Shown here one piece after another: positions 26,771-36,595 of a stretch of 64,000 nt of DNA. Source of the stretch: Candidatus Uabimicrobium amorphum. Lineage in GTDB: Bacteria; Planctomycetota; Uabimicrobiia; Uabimicrobiales; Uabimicrobiaceae. Each line of letters begins with the position of its first letter. Within the stretch, counting starts at the first letter, position 1. Location: contig NZ_AP019860.1 in NCBI RefSeq assembly GCF_009002475.1, positions 4,030,001 through 4,094,000 of the forward strand, given 5' to 3'. The position numbers and the translations under genes were made by a program. The notes under the pieces are model-generated. The model did not search any database. It saw only the letters and a list, made by a program, of their open reading frames with translations, and was not told the origin of the DNA.

Positions 26771-29700
26771 ATGTCCTCGCAAAACACGGTTTACAATCTT
26801 GTACAAAATATTACTCCGCAACAACGTCATTTTCACTGTATACTTAACCAAGAAAGTAAAAGTATTGTGTACGGCGAATTATTACAACATATAGAGGAAA
26901 AAGTTACTCTTTTCCGCGAATGGGGAATAAAACGTAATGAGCGTATAGCCATTGTATTGCCTAATGGCCCCGAGATGGCAAGCGCCTTTTTAACCGTTGC
27001 TTGCGCAGCAACAAGTGCCCCTCTCAATCCCAAATACACAGAAAAAGAATACAAATTTTATTTGACAGACCTCAATGCAAAAGCAGTGATTGTTCCTCAT
27101 GGAGAGGCTTCTCCGGTAAGAATTGTGGCTGATAAATTATCTATCCCTATTTTAGAACTACAAAGCAATATCGAAAAACCAGGAATGTTCGATTTAACTA
27201 AGCCGTCACAACTTCCCACACAAAGCGTTACCGACGTTGATTTTTGTCAAGAGCAGGACATTGCTCTTGTTTTACACACATCAGGAACGACATCGCGACC
27301 AAAAATAGTACCTCTATCCCACTCAAACATATGCAATTCGGCAAAAAGCATTTGCCGCACACTGCAACTACAATCACATGATTGTTGTTTAAACATTATG
27401 CCTCTTTTTCATATTCATGGTTTGATGGGAGTATTGTTATCATCGATTGTCGCGCGCGCAAGTATTTGTTGTACGACAGGTTTTGCGATGCAGGATTTTT
27501 TTTCTTGGGTAAAAATCAACAACCCAACATGGTATAGTGCCGTTCCTACTATGCATCAGGCCATATTGATGGAATCTTCTGCCAGTAAAGATATCATAAA
27601 AAACAGCCGCCTACGACTCATCCGCTCCTCATCTTCTTCTCTACCTCCCGTCGTCCTTAAAAATCTAGAAAAAACTTTCTCTGTACCAGTTATTGAAGCG
27701 TACGGTATGACGGAGGCATCACATCAAATGACTAGCAATCCCCTTCCACCGAGTAAACGTAAACCTGGATCTGTGGGTATTGCGACAAACATTGAAGTTG
27801 ATATCATGGACGAACAAGGTAATATTCTACCCACCGGAAGTGTTGGCGAAATTGTCATAAAAGGAAATAGCGTTACAAATGGCTATGAAAATAATCCACA
27901 AGCAAACAGTGAAGCATTCGTAGATAGTTGGTTTCGCACCGGAGACTTAGGGTACCTTGACCAAGATAGATACTTGTTTATTAATGGTCGCGTTAAAGAA
28001 ATAATCAATCGCGGTGGAGAAAAGATTTCGCCGCATGAAGTTGATGAAGTGCTATTGGAATTTCCACACATATGCCAAGCTGTTACCTTTGCGGTTCCCC
28101 ATAAACGATTGGGAGAAGACGTTGCGGCTGCGGTCATTGTCGAAAAAGGATTTACCGTAGGTGAACAACAATTGCGCAATTTTGCCTTTACCAAACTTGC
28201 GGAGTTTAAAGTTCCCAGCCAAATTATTTTCGTCGATAAAATTCCTCTTGGTCCTACAGGAAAAATGCAACGCATCGGTCTAGCTGACAAATTAGAAAAC
28301 GAACTCAAACGACCATGCGTTCTTCCAAGTGCTCCATTAGAAAAAGAGATCGCAAAAATATGGAGTGAGGTTTTAGATGTAGATAACTTGAGTATCCACG
28401 ACAATTTTTTCATTTGTGGTGGAGATTCGCTAATGGGAGCACGCGTAGTTAACCGTATCAACAAACAATTACAGCTACAACTACCGATTGAAATATTATT
28501 TCGCTATCCGACAATTCAACAGCAATATCAATTTATTTGTGAAGATACGAAAAAACACAATTTCTCGCAAAGCATTCCTCGCGTATCGCGAAGTGAAATA
28601 ACTCCACTATCTTTTGTTCAGGAACGCGTATGGTATCTCCACAATATCGCTCCTGAGGGTATTACTCACAATCGCCCTTGCAATCTGCTTCTATTGGGAA
28701 AACTCAACATTAATATCTTGCAAGAAAGTTTGCAAAAACTCCTCCAGCGTCACGAAACACTACGTATGTTAATTGCAATGGATTCGGTGGGGAGACCTGT
28801 ACAAAAAATATTGGAAAATACAACAATGTCGTTATATATGGTCGATTTATCTTCGTTCGACCAACAGCAACAGCAACAGGAAATTCAAAATCATTTACAC
28901 AACGAAGTTACTACACCATTTGCCATAGAAAAAGAAACAATGGTACGTGGAAAATTACTAAAGGTCAACGCAGAAAAGTATTTATTACTAATGACGTTTC
29001 ACCATATGATTTTTGACGGTTGGTCACAGTACATATTCATTCGCGATTTAGCCAATATTTATCAAGCGACTAGCGGTGGAGAATCTGTAGATCTAAATCC
29101 CCTACCCATACAGTACACAGATTTCGCCGCTTGGTCGCGGAAACAAGACTTTCGCTCACGTATAGCTTACTGGAAAGAGCATCTGGCGAACTTACCTATA
29201 TTAGAACTCCCTAAAGACAAAATGCGTCCAAAGTCACAGTCCTACCAAGGAAAAAAAATACCATTGTCTTTTACTAAAACAACCTATCAAAATTTAAAAG
29301 CACAAAGTAGAAAACATGAAGTGACGTTGTTTACCACGGTGCTAAGCGTGTTTTATACATTACTGTACAAATATTCACAGCAACAAGATATTGTCGTCGG
29401 GGTACCATTTGCTGGACGCGATACAGTAGAAGTCGAAAACCTAATCGGTATGTTTATGAACCCCTTGCCTATGCGTATCTGTTTAAGTGATGATATCACT
29501 TTTGCCGATTTACTCAAAAAAGTCCACACAACTTACCTACAAGCGCATAGCAATCAGATGCCACTGCAATTGATTAGCAAAGAACTTGGTGTAAAGCGTA
29601 GTGCCAACTACGAATCTTTATTTCAAACGTTATTTATTTTTGAAAACTTTCCTACTCTTCCGAAAAAAATGGACAATATTGACATTCTCCCGGAGAAAGA

Positions 29701-31699
29701 TCCAAGTGAGTTCTCGTTTTTAGATATTTCTTTTGAGTTTGTGGATAATCAAAACGAACTACAAGGGTTCTTCTTCTATGCTACAGATTTGTTCCATGAT
29801 GCAACAGCACAAAAGTTCGTAGATCATTTTTGTCACCTAATCGACGAAATCATAACAAATCCACAACAGAGAATTTCGCAACTACAAATGGTTTCCGACG
29901 AGGAACGTGCACAACTCATCGCGATTTCAACAGGACCACAACGAGAAATTTATCCAAGGTGTTTTCATGAGTTATTCACAGAACAAGCCAAAAAAACGCC
30001 TAATCAGACAGCAGCTATTTTTTGCAATCAACGAATCACATATCACCAACTCGATTGCCGCGCGAATCAGCTAGCACATTACTTACACGCACAACAACCT
30101 GCAAAACTAATTGCTATCCTAATGGACCGTAACCTAGATTTTCTCGTAACAATACTTGCTATTTTCAAAATGGGAGCGGCTTATTTACCTCTTTCCCCAA
30201 AGCATCCGCAAAAACGACACCAGCAAATTATAGACAGTAGTGGCGTTTCCCACATCATCACTTGTGATCAATACAGTGCCCTAGCCAAAAAACTGTGTGT
30301 GAATAAGATTTACAATATCTCTAGTATAGATTTTGAAAAATTGCCTACCCAACAGCTAAATATTTCGACGGAACTGCAAGACTTAGCCTACGTTATTTAC
30401 ACTTCTGGTTCTACTGGTTTACCCAAAGGAGCAATGGTGAACCACAAAGGGATGGTCAACCATATCTATGCAAAAATAGAAGATTTAGAATTAACGGCAC
30501 AAGACATCATTGCCCAAACCGCTTCGCAATGTTTTGATATCTCTGTGTGGCAATTTTTAGCCAATTTGCTTGTGGGTGGCTGTGTGCAAATTTTCCCTGA
30601 CGATGTAGTGTATGACCCTCAAACCTTAGTCCATGAAATAAACGACAACCAAATATCTATCTGGGAAACAGTACCGTCACTAATGAAACTAATATTAAAC
30701 GTTTTGAAAAACGACCCCATGCCATTCGCACGCCTACGATGGTTAATTCCCACGGGAGAGGTACTTTCTCCACATCTTGCAAAGGAGTGGTTACAGAGTT
30801 ATCCGCAAATTCCGTTGGTAAATGCCTACGGACCAACAGAGTGCTCTGATGACGTTACTCATTATGTGATTGATACCCCTCCCACTACAGATGCTCATAA
30901 TATGCCTATTGGTAAACCTATACGTAACATAACGACTTATGTTCTCGACAAAAATTTACATATACTTCCCGTGGGGATTCCCGGTGAACTTCATGTGGGA
31001 GGGGTCGGAGTTGGTGATGGTTATTTAAATGATGAACAACGTACAAAAAAAGTGTTTATTAAAAACCCATTTAGCCAAACCTCAACGAAATTGTATAAAA
31101 CGGGTGACATTGCAAAATACTTGCCTGATGGCAATATTCAATTTTTGGGGCGATTGGACAATCAAGTGAAACTAAGGGGGCTACGTATAGAGCTCGGAGA
31201 AATCGAAGTTGCTTTAGAGCGGTATCCACAAATACAACAAGCGGCCGTAGTATACAATGAACAGTTACTGATTGCCTACATTGTTACACATAGGGAATAT
31301 GCAGAGAAAAATTTGCGCATATTTTTAGAAGAAACTTTACCTCAATATATGATTCCACAACATTTTGTATGTTTAGAGTCTATGCCATTAAACGCCAATG
31401 GCAAAATCGATAGAAAACAACTGCATTTACCACAAAATTTAGCGGTTTTGCCCTATCAAGAACCGCGCAACAAAGAAGAACAAATTATTGCTGAAGTATT
31501 TGCAGACGTTTGCCATTGTGAGAAAGTAAGCGTTCACGACGACTTCTTTGATTTAGGAGGACACTCTTTACTTATCTTTAAGTTACGAAAAAAAATTCTA
31601 CAAAAAACGAATAAACAAATTCCTATCGCTGCCGTTTTTGAACATAAGACAGTTGAGTCATTGGCAAAATTTTTAAAATCTATACCATACCGACAGTAA
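26771..31699 (+). CDS. Two-module NRPS (CoA-ligase-like A, PCP, C, A, PCP)
   Basis: 1,642 residues. The first adenylation domain (~20-505) resembles acyl/oxalate-CoA ligases (LHTSGTTSRPKIVP, YGMTEASHQM). PCP1 carries its phosphopantetheine Ser near 555 (CGGDSLMG). The condensation domain (~615-1050) has HHMIFDG near 742. A2 (~1065-1550) has YTSGSTGLPKG near 1210, YKTGD, and the catalytic Lys in NANGKIDRK. PCP2 has DLGGHS near 1592. By alignment to GrsA the A2 pocket reads D-I-W-E-I-T-A-D-D-K; I do not assign a substrate. There is no thioesterase or reductase, so release must be in trans. It likely makes an acyl- or aryl-amino-acid product (inference). It lies directly behind a kinase gene. 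Confidence 0.92.
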   Translation: MSSQNTVYNLVQNITPQQRHFHCILNQESKSIVYGELLQHIEEKVTLFREWGIKRNERIAIVLPNGPEMASAFLTVACAATSAPLNPKYTEKEYKFYLTDLNAKAVIVPHGEASPVRIVADKLSIPILELQSNIEKPGMFDLTKPSQLPTQSVTDVDFCQEQDIALVLHTSGTTSRPKIVPLSHSNICNSAKSICRTLQLQSHDCCLNIMPLFHIHGLMGVLLSSIVARASICCTTGFAMQDFFSWVKINNPTWYSAVPTMHQAILMESSASKDIIKNSRLRLIRSSSSSLPPVVLKNLEKTFSVPVIEAYGMTEASHQMTSNPLPPSKRKPGSVGIATNIEVDIMDEQGNILPTGSVGEIVIKGNSVTNGYENNPQANSEAFVDSWFRTGDLGYLDQDRYLFINGRVKEIINRGGEKISPHEVDEVLLEFPHICQAVTFAVPHKRLGEDVAAAVIVEKGFTVGEQQLRNFAFTKLAEFKVPSQIIFVDKIPLGPTGKMQRIGLADKLENELKRPCVLPSAPLEKEIAKIWSEVLDVDNLSIHDNFFICGGDSLMGARVVNRINKQLQLQLPIEILFRYPTIQQQYQFICEDTKKHNFSQSIPRVSRSEITPLSFVQERVWYLHNIAPEGITHNRPCNLLLLGKLNINILQESLQKLLQRHETLRMLIAMDSVGRPVQKILENTTMSLYMVDLSSFDQQQQQQEIQNHLHNEVTTPFAIEKETMVRGKLLKVNAEKYLLLMTFHHMIFDGWSQYIFIRDLANIYQATSGGESVDLNPLPIQYTDFAAWSRKQDFRSRIAYWKEHLANLPILELPKDKMRPKSQSYQGKKIPLSFTKTTYQNLKAQSRKHEVTLFTTVLSVFYTLLYKYSQQQDIVVGVPFAGRDTVEVENLIGMFMNPLPMRICLSDDITFADLLKKVHTTYLQAHSNQMPLQLISKELGVKRSANYESLFQTLFIFENFPTLPKKMDNIDILPEKDPSEFSFLDISFEFVDNQNELQGFFFYATDLFHDATAQKFVDHFCHLIDEIITNPQQRISQLQMVSDEERAQLIAISTGPQREIYPRCFHELFTEQAKKTPNQTAAIFCNQRITYHQLDCRANQLAHYLHAQQPAKLIAILMDRNLDFLVTILAIFKMGAAYLPLSPKHPQKRHQQIIDSSGVSHIITCDQYSALAKKLCVNKIYNISSIDFEKLPTQQLNISTELQDLAYVIYTSGSTGLPKGAMVNHKGMVNHIYAKIEDLELTAQDIIAQTASQCFDISVWQFLANLLVGGCVQIFPDDVVYDPQTLVHEINDNQISIWETVPSLMKLILNVLKNDPMPFARLRWLIPTGEVLSPHLAKEWLQSYPQIPLVNAYGPTECSDDVTHYVIDTPPTTDAHNMPIGKPIRNITTYVLDKNLHILPVGIPGELHVGGVGVGDGYLNDEQRTKKVFIKNPFSQTSTKLYKTGDIAKYLPDGNIQFLGRLDNQVKLRGLRIELGEIEVALERYPQIQQAAVVYNEQLLIAYIVTHREYAEKNLRIFLEETLPQYMIPQHFVCLESMPLNANGKIDRKQLHLPQNLAVLPYQEPRNKEEQIIAEVFADVCHCEKVSVHDDFFDLGGHSLLIFKLRKKILQKTNKQIPIAAVFEHKTVESLAKFLKSIPYRQ

Positions 31700-31777
31700 T
31701 AAAAAACGCCGTAGTCTCTCAAAGAAAAGAGACGGAGTATTGTCAATTGTGCTAAAGTTTTAGAAATGAATCTTCAC

Positions 31778-31805
31778 GTATGCAAATCAATGGTGAATTG
31801 CATAC
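31778..31805. terminator. Possible terminator between NRPS and HAD genes
   Basis: Stem GTATGCAA / TTGCATAC with a 12-base loop and CCTTTT shortly after on the plus strand. A second, weaker stem (GTCTCT/AGAGAC) lies at about 31715-31735. The 205 bp between these convergent genes holds nothing else. Confidence 0.4.
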
Positions 31806-31904
31806 GCCTTTTAAACTTACCGAGTTTCCGTTAGTGTGCTTCAAATTGTTTAAAGTCATGATACACATATACTTTGCATTGTCATGCACCATATCATCAG
31901 ACAC

Positions 31905-32684
31905 TCATGAAGACATCAATACATAATCGAATAAACAGCCTACAGACTCGATGACCAAATCAGGCTTTACCCACGAAGTGCGCACGAGTTCTTCGCGATA
32001 TTTACCCGTTTTTACTAAAATACCTTTCAATCCACAATTTTGCGCACCACCGATGTCAGCCTCAATGTCATCTCCGATCATGGCAACTTCATGTGGTGGC
32101 AAACCCAAACTTTGCAGCGCCAACTCAAAAAAAGACGCGCTTGGTTTTCCAACAACAGTGGCCTCTTTTCCCGTAACATACTCTAAACCAACAACCAGTG
32201 CTCCAGAATCTAACTGCAAACCATCTTGAACTTGAAAATATTTATTTTTGTGTAGCGCAATGAATTCCGCTCCCGCCATGACCATGCGAAAAGCTTTATT
32301 GAGTAACGCTAAATCCCAACCTTTTTCCATAAAACCCACAACAATCACTTCGGGTTTTTCGCTAATGGTAAATTCCGCGAAGTCCTTCTTCGCTTCCTCT
32401 TCGACAAACAAATAACATGTGCGTTGTTGTTGCTCACGCATATGCAAAACAGCGGCGAGAGGCGAATGAAATACCTCATTTTTTGCGATGGGAAATCCTT
32501 GTTTCTGCAATTTCTTATGTAAAGTATCGAGAGACTTTGTCGAAGTATTGGTGACAAAACGATAGGGAATTTGTTGTGCTTTGAGTTTTTCGATTGTGGC
32601 CAATGCACCAGGGATAAGATCATTCCCAATACTCAACACTCCATCAATATCGAACAAAAAGCCTTTTATATTGTCGAAAGCCAT
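31905..32684 (-). CDS. HAD-superfamily IIA hydrolase (NagD/LHPP-like)
   Basis: 259 residues. The catalytic motif I is FLFDIDGVL (nucleophile Asp12, acid/base Asp14). Motif II is FVTNTSTKS, the Lys of motif III lies in VVGKPSASFF, and motif IV is MIGDDIEADIGGAQ. The C2-cap arrangement matches HAD-IIA, closest to the LHPP/HDHD2 branch that hydrolyses phospholysine, phosphohistidine or pyrophosphate. The substrate here is not proven. Cytoplasmic, single gene. Confidence 0.85.
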   Translation of the reverse strand: MAFDNIKGFLFDIDGVLSIGNDLIPGALATIEKLKAQQIPYRFVTNTSTKSLDTLHKKLQKQGFPIAKNEVFHSPLAAVLHMREQQQRTCYLFVEEEAKKDFAEFTISEKPEVIVVGFMEKGWDLALLNKAFRMVMAGAEFIALHKNKYFQVQDGLQLDSGALVVGLEYVTGKEATVVGKPSASFFELALQSLGLPPHEVAMIGDDIEADIGGAQNCGLKGILVKTGKYREELVRTSWVKPDLVIESVGCLFDYVLMSS

Positions 32685-32892
32685 TTTGAGTCTCTTTCAT
32701 CGAGAAAAACATCACAAACCAATTCGTAAATAATGAATTTTCTTATTATAGCAAAATCACCCACGCATACTGTAAAACTACTTTTCATTTGTTTCCACAA
32801 ATTTGAGTGTGGTAGCTATGAAAATTTTTTTCTATAATTGGGGAGTATTATCATTTCAAAATTAGAATATAAATATATACAAGGAGGACAAA

Positions 32893-33930
32893 ATGAGTAT
32901 CCGCACATTGTTAATGACCGTCTCTTTTATATTAAGTGTGTTGATAGGTTTAGTTGTTTCGCAAAGTGGTGCAAAAGCAACAAGTAAAAGTGATGACAAA
33001 ATTGTCATAGGTCTTTCTCTCGATACTTTAAAGGAAGCCCGCTGGCAAAAAGATCGCGATATCTTTGTCGCATGCGCCAAAGAACTGGGTGCCGACGTAT
33101 TGGTACAAGCGGCGAATAGCGATGACACAACGCAGATGCAAAACATCGAAGCGCTTATCAGCCGCAATGTCGATGTACTCGTAATCGTTCCTCACAATGG
33201 CAAGGCAATGGCCAAGGCCGTAGAAAAAGCTCATGATGCCGGCATACCAGTCATTGCTTATGATCGCATGATTACAGATTGCGATGTCGATGTTTATATT
33301 AGTTTTGACAATGTAAAAGTTGGCGAAATGCAGGCCAAATTTTTATTGAAAACGTTGAGCAACCACGGAAAAATTATTCGCGTGTATGGATCAAAAACCG
33401 ACAACAACGCCTTCTTGTTTAAGCAAGGACAGGACAACGTATTGAAGCCTTTTATTGAAAAGAACATGATCGAAGTCATTCACGAAGATTGGGCCGAAGA
33501 TTGGAAGCCTGAAAATGGCAAAAAAATTGTCAATGCCGCCATTTCTCTTCACGGAGACAACTTTGCTGCGGTACTTGCGGCAAACGACGGCACGGCTGGC
33601 GGTGCGATCCAGGCACTTACCGAAGAAGGTCTAGCGGGAAAAGTCAAGGTCATCGGACAAGACGCCGAACTTGTTGCTTGCCAACGCATTATACAAGGAA
33701 CGCAAACAATGACGATCTACAAACCGCTAAAAAAACTCGCGTTACGTGCGGCGCGCCTAGCCGTCGACATGGCCAAACGCAAAGTCATTATTGCCAAGGA
33801 GAGCATTCCCAATGGAAAAATTGACGTACCAACAATCGCAATTGATGTGCAGGTAGTTACCAAAGAAAATATGGAAGACACAATCGTAAAAGATGGTTTC
33901 CATAATCGCAAAGATGTATACGGTGAGTAG
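32893..33930 (+). CDS. xylF: Sugar ABC transporter substrate-binding protein, xylose type
   Basis: 345 residues with a strong AAGGAGG before ATG. An N-terminal signal anchor (~5-25) is followed by a periplasmic type I binding fold. KIVIGLSLDTLKEARWQKDRD, given briefly as GLSLDTLKEARWQKDRD, is a hallmark of XylF/ChvE-like proteins, and AYDRMITDCDVDVYISFDNVKVG appears as YDRMITDCDVDVYISFDN. LAANDGTAGGAIQAL and VIGQDAELVACQRI also match. First gene of a three-gene operon; the ATPase starts 5 bp after its stop. Confidence 0.9.
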   Translation: MSIRTLLMTVSFILSVLIGLVVSQSGAKATSKSDDKIVIGLSLDTLKEARWQKDRDIFVACAKELGADVLVQAANSDDTTQMQNIEALISRNVDVLVIVPHNGKAMAKAVEKAHDAGIPVIAYDRMITDCDVDVYISFDNVKVGEMQAKFLLKTLSNHGKIIRVYGSKTDNNAFLFKQGQDNVLKPFIEKNMIEVIHEDWAEDWKPENGKKIVNAAISLHGDNFAAVLAANDGTAGGAIQALTEEGLAGKVKVIGQDAELVACQRIIQGTQTMTIYKPLKKLALRAARLAVDMAKRKVIIAKESIPNGKIDVPTIAIDVQVVTKENMEDTIVKDGFHNRKDVYGE

Positions 33931-33935
33931 TCATT

Positions 33936-35447
33936 ATGGAAACTCTAAATTTTACTGCGAAGAATATCGTCAAAAAATTTCCAGGTGTTATTGCTCTTGG
34001 CGGAGTGAATTTTGAACTGCGTGCCGGAGAAATACATTCTATTTGTGGAGAAAATGGCGCAGGTAAATCCACTCTGATCAAAGTACTTTCGGGAATACAT
34101 GCACATGGCTCTTACGAAGGAAATTTGTATTTAGGAGACAAACCGCTTATTCTCTCTTCGCTGAAAGATGCGGAACAAGCGGGTATTACAGTCATCTATC
34201 AAGAGCTAGCCCTTATTGAGGACATGACAGTTGCCGAAAATATTTTCCTAGGACGCGAACCAACGCATAATGGCATTATCGATTGGCATCGCATTTACAA
34301 CGAAGCGCAACAGTTGCTAAACCAATTTCATATTGACATAGATCCCACCACGCGTTTGGGAGACTTGGGAGTGGGACAGCAGCAACTCGTAGAAATCGTC
34401 AAAGCGTTAGGAAAAAAATCGCGCATTTTAATACTCGACGAACCGACATCCGCTCTTACCGAAAAAGAAGTAGAGGTACTGCTTTCCATTGTGAAAAACT
34501 TAAGAACCCAAGGCATTTCGTGTGTGTATATTTCCCATAAACTAGAAGAGGTATTTGACATCTCTGACCGCATTACGATTATCCGCGATGGACAATCTAT
34601 CACCACTCTCGAAGCAAAAAAAACAAATCGCGATGAAGTCATCCACTACATGGTTGGACGTGAAATAAAGGACCTCTTTCCGCGCAAAAAGACCTCTCCA
34701 GGAGAAACACTTTTAAAAGTCAGTGATTTATGCGTCCACGATGAGGAGGACAAAGCCGCACTACACGATATTTCTCTGGAAGTAAAAGCTGGCGAAGTAT
34801 TAGGTATTGGTGGTCTTATGGGATCAGGTCGCAGCGAGTTACTACTACATATTTTTGGTGCTTGGGGAAAACGCCGTAGTGGAACTGTGGAAATACATGG
34901 TGAACCTCTGCAAAATCACACCCCGACACAGTCTATTCAAAAAGGACTCGTTATGGTTTCTGAGGATCGCAAGATGTATGGTTTAATCCTCGAAAAAGAT
35001 ATAGGTTTTAACCTTTCACTCTCCTCGCTAAATTCTTTTAGCAACATGTTCCTTATCGACAGTGCGCGCGAGTTTGTTGCCAATGACAAGTATTTTAAGT
35101 CTTTGAGAGTAAAAGCCCCCAATCTGGAATCTATTGTGGAAAACTTATCGGGAGGAAATCAGCAAAAAGTGGTGATTGGCAAAGCTCTAATGACCGACCC
35201 TAAAATTGTTTTTCTCGATGAGCCAACAAGAGGTATTGATGTAGGTGCAAAATTGGAAGTATACGAACTAATGAATCAGCTCACCGAAAAAGGCTATGCG
35301 ATCATTATGATTTCTAGTGAATTACCAGAATTATTGGGAATGAGCGATCGTATTATGATGCTTTGCGAAGGACGTGTTGGTGGTACTTTTGTGAATGAAA
35401 ATATAAATCAACAACAACTCATGGCCGCTGCAATGGAGGCAAAATAA
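33936..35447 (+). CDS. xylG: Sugar ABC transporter ATPase with two nucleotide-binding domains
   Basis: 503 residues. NBD1 has Walker A GENGAGKST, a degenerate signature (GVGQQQLVEI) and Walker B ILILDEPTSAL. NBD2 has the usual poor Walker A GLMGSGRSE, but an intact signature (LSGGNQQKV) and VFLDEPTRGIDVGAK. This is the standard XylG/RbsA/AraG design, which energises import of monosaccharides. Its TAA stop shares its last A with the ATG of the permease gene. Confidence 0.92.
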   Translation: METLNFTAKNIVKKFPGVIALGGVNFELRAGEIHSICGENGAGKSTLIKVLSGIHAHGSYEGNLYLGDKPLILSSLKDAEQAGITVIYQELALIEDMTVAENIFLGREPTHNGIIDWHRIYNEAQQLLNQFHIDIDPTTRLGDLGVGQQQLVEIVKALGKKSRILILDEPTSALTEKEVEVLLSIVKNLRTQGISCVYISHKLEEVFDISDRITIIRDGQSITTLEAKKTNRDEVIHYMVGREIKDLFPRKKTSPGETLLKVSDLCVHDEEDKAALHDISLEVKAGEVLGIGGLMGSGRSELLLHIFGAWGKRRSGTVEIHGEPLQNHTPTQSIQKGLVMVSEDRKMYGLILEKDIGFNLSLSSLNSFSNMFLIDSAREFVANDKYFKSLRVKAPNLESIVENLSGGNQQKVVIGKALMTDPKIVFLDEPTRGIDVGAKLEVYELMNQLTEKGYAIIMISSELPELLGMSDRIMMLCEGRVGGTFVNENINQQQLMAAAMEAK

Positions 35448-36574
35448 TGAACAGCAAACTTTCGACACGCGATTTTTCCATGCTCATATCTTTATTGATT
35501 ATTTGGATTATCTTCGCCATTTTATCCCCGACATTTGTCAGTGCGAGAAATTTATCCATTTTGATGATTGAATTTTCGATCATCGCCGTTTTGGCATTAG
35601 GTATGCTCTTAATTATACTGCCAGGGCACATCGACTTATCCGTCGGTAGTGGTGTTGGCCTTTTTGGTGGAATTGCCAGCGTTCTCGTTTTTCAATATGA
35701 TTGGAATGCCACTCTTGCAATGTGTTGCTCTTCCATTCTTGCGGTGATTGTTTGGTGGTTGATGGGAACTTTAGTTGTAAAACAAAAAATTCCTGCTTTT
35801 ATCATCACTCTTGGTGGATTACTTATCTTCAAAGGATGTTTTTGGCTAGTTATTCAAAATTCAACAATACCGGTCGTCAAAGGTGGAAACACCAATCTTT
35901 ACTCATTGCTAACTACCTACTATTTACCAGCGACAGCAGGATATATTTTATGTTTTATTATTGTAGCCTGTGTTACGTATCGCAAAATAATAAATAGACG
36001 CAATCGTCGCGCGTATGGATTTGAAGTAGAAAGTCGCGAGATTTCATTTATGAAGGTATTTGTCACTGCGCAAGGTGCTCTACTTTTTGTTCTTATTAGC
36101 AATCAATACAAAGGTATACCGCTTTCGGTGGTAATATTGGGTATGCTAGCTCTCTTTGTACATATTCTAACCGAACATACGCGTTTTGGTCGTTATCTAT
36201 ATGCCATTGGAAGTAACGAAAAAGCAGCCTTTATTTCGGGAATACCCGTGGAAAGACTGGTCATTATGTCTTTCGCTATTATGGGAGGTATTGTCGCCTT
36301 AACAGGCTTTCTACAAACAGCGTACGCCGGAGCTTCAACAACCACAATTGGTAACTTAATGGAACTCGACGCCATCGCGGCGTGTGTGATCGGGGGAACA
36401 AGCCTCAAGGGAGGAAGAGGAAATGTCATGGGTGTATTGTTTGGTTCTCTTATCATGGTAAGTTTACTCAATGGTATGACACTTCTCGCCATTTCACCCG
36501 AAATCAAATTTATTACCAGAGGGACTGTTCTTACACTTGCCGTATGGATGGATATTCGTCTGTCGAATAAATAA
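35447..36574 (+). CDS. xylH: Sugar ABC transporter permease, xylose type
   Basis: 375 residues with about ten membrane helices. It overlaps the ATPase stop by one base (TAATG), which implies translational coupling. MLLIILPGHIDLSVGSGVG, the family loop ITLGGLLIFKG, and IGSNEKAAFISGIPV (the EAA-like coupling loop) identify the XylH/RbsC family. A central insert with many Arg (YRKIINRRNRRAYGFEVESR) is typical of XylH. No xylose isomerase or kinase lies in the window, so the imported sugar is inferred only from family. Confidence 0.9.
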   Translation: MNSKLSTRDFSMLISLLIIWIIFAILSPTFVSARNLSILMIEFSIIAVLALGMLLIILPGHIDLSVGSGVGLFGGIASVLVFQYDWNATLAMCCSSILAVIVWWLMGTLVVKQKIPAFIITLGGLLIFKGCFWLVIQNSTIPVVKGGNTNLYSLLTTYYLPATAGYILCFIIVACVTYRKIINRRNRRAYGFEVESREISFMKVFVTAQGALLFVLISNQYKGIPLSVVILGMLALFVHILTEHTRFGRYLYAIGSNEKAAFISGIPVERLVIMSFAIMGGIVALTGFLQTAYAGASTTTIGNLMELDAIAACVIGGTSLKGGRGNVMGVLFGSLIMVSLLNGMTLLAISPEIKFITRGTVLTLAVWMDIRLSNK

Positions 36575-36595
36575 AATTTAAGAAAGGAAAATCCA

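Noticed and set aside
27883..28464. 193-residue minus-strand open frame
   Set aside because: Antisense shadow of the NRPS A1/PCP1 region; no motif and no ribosome site.
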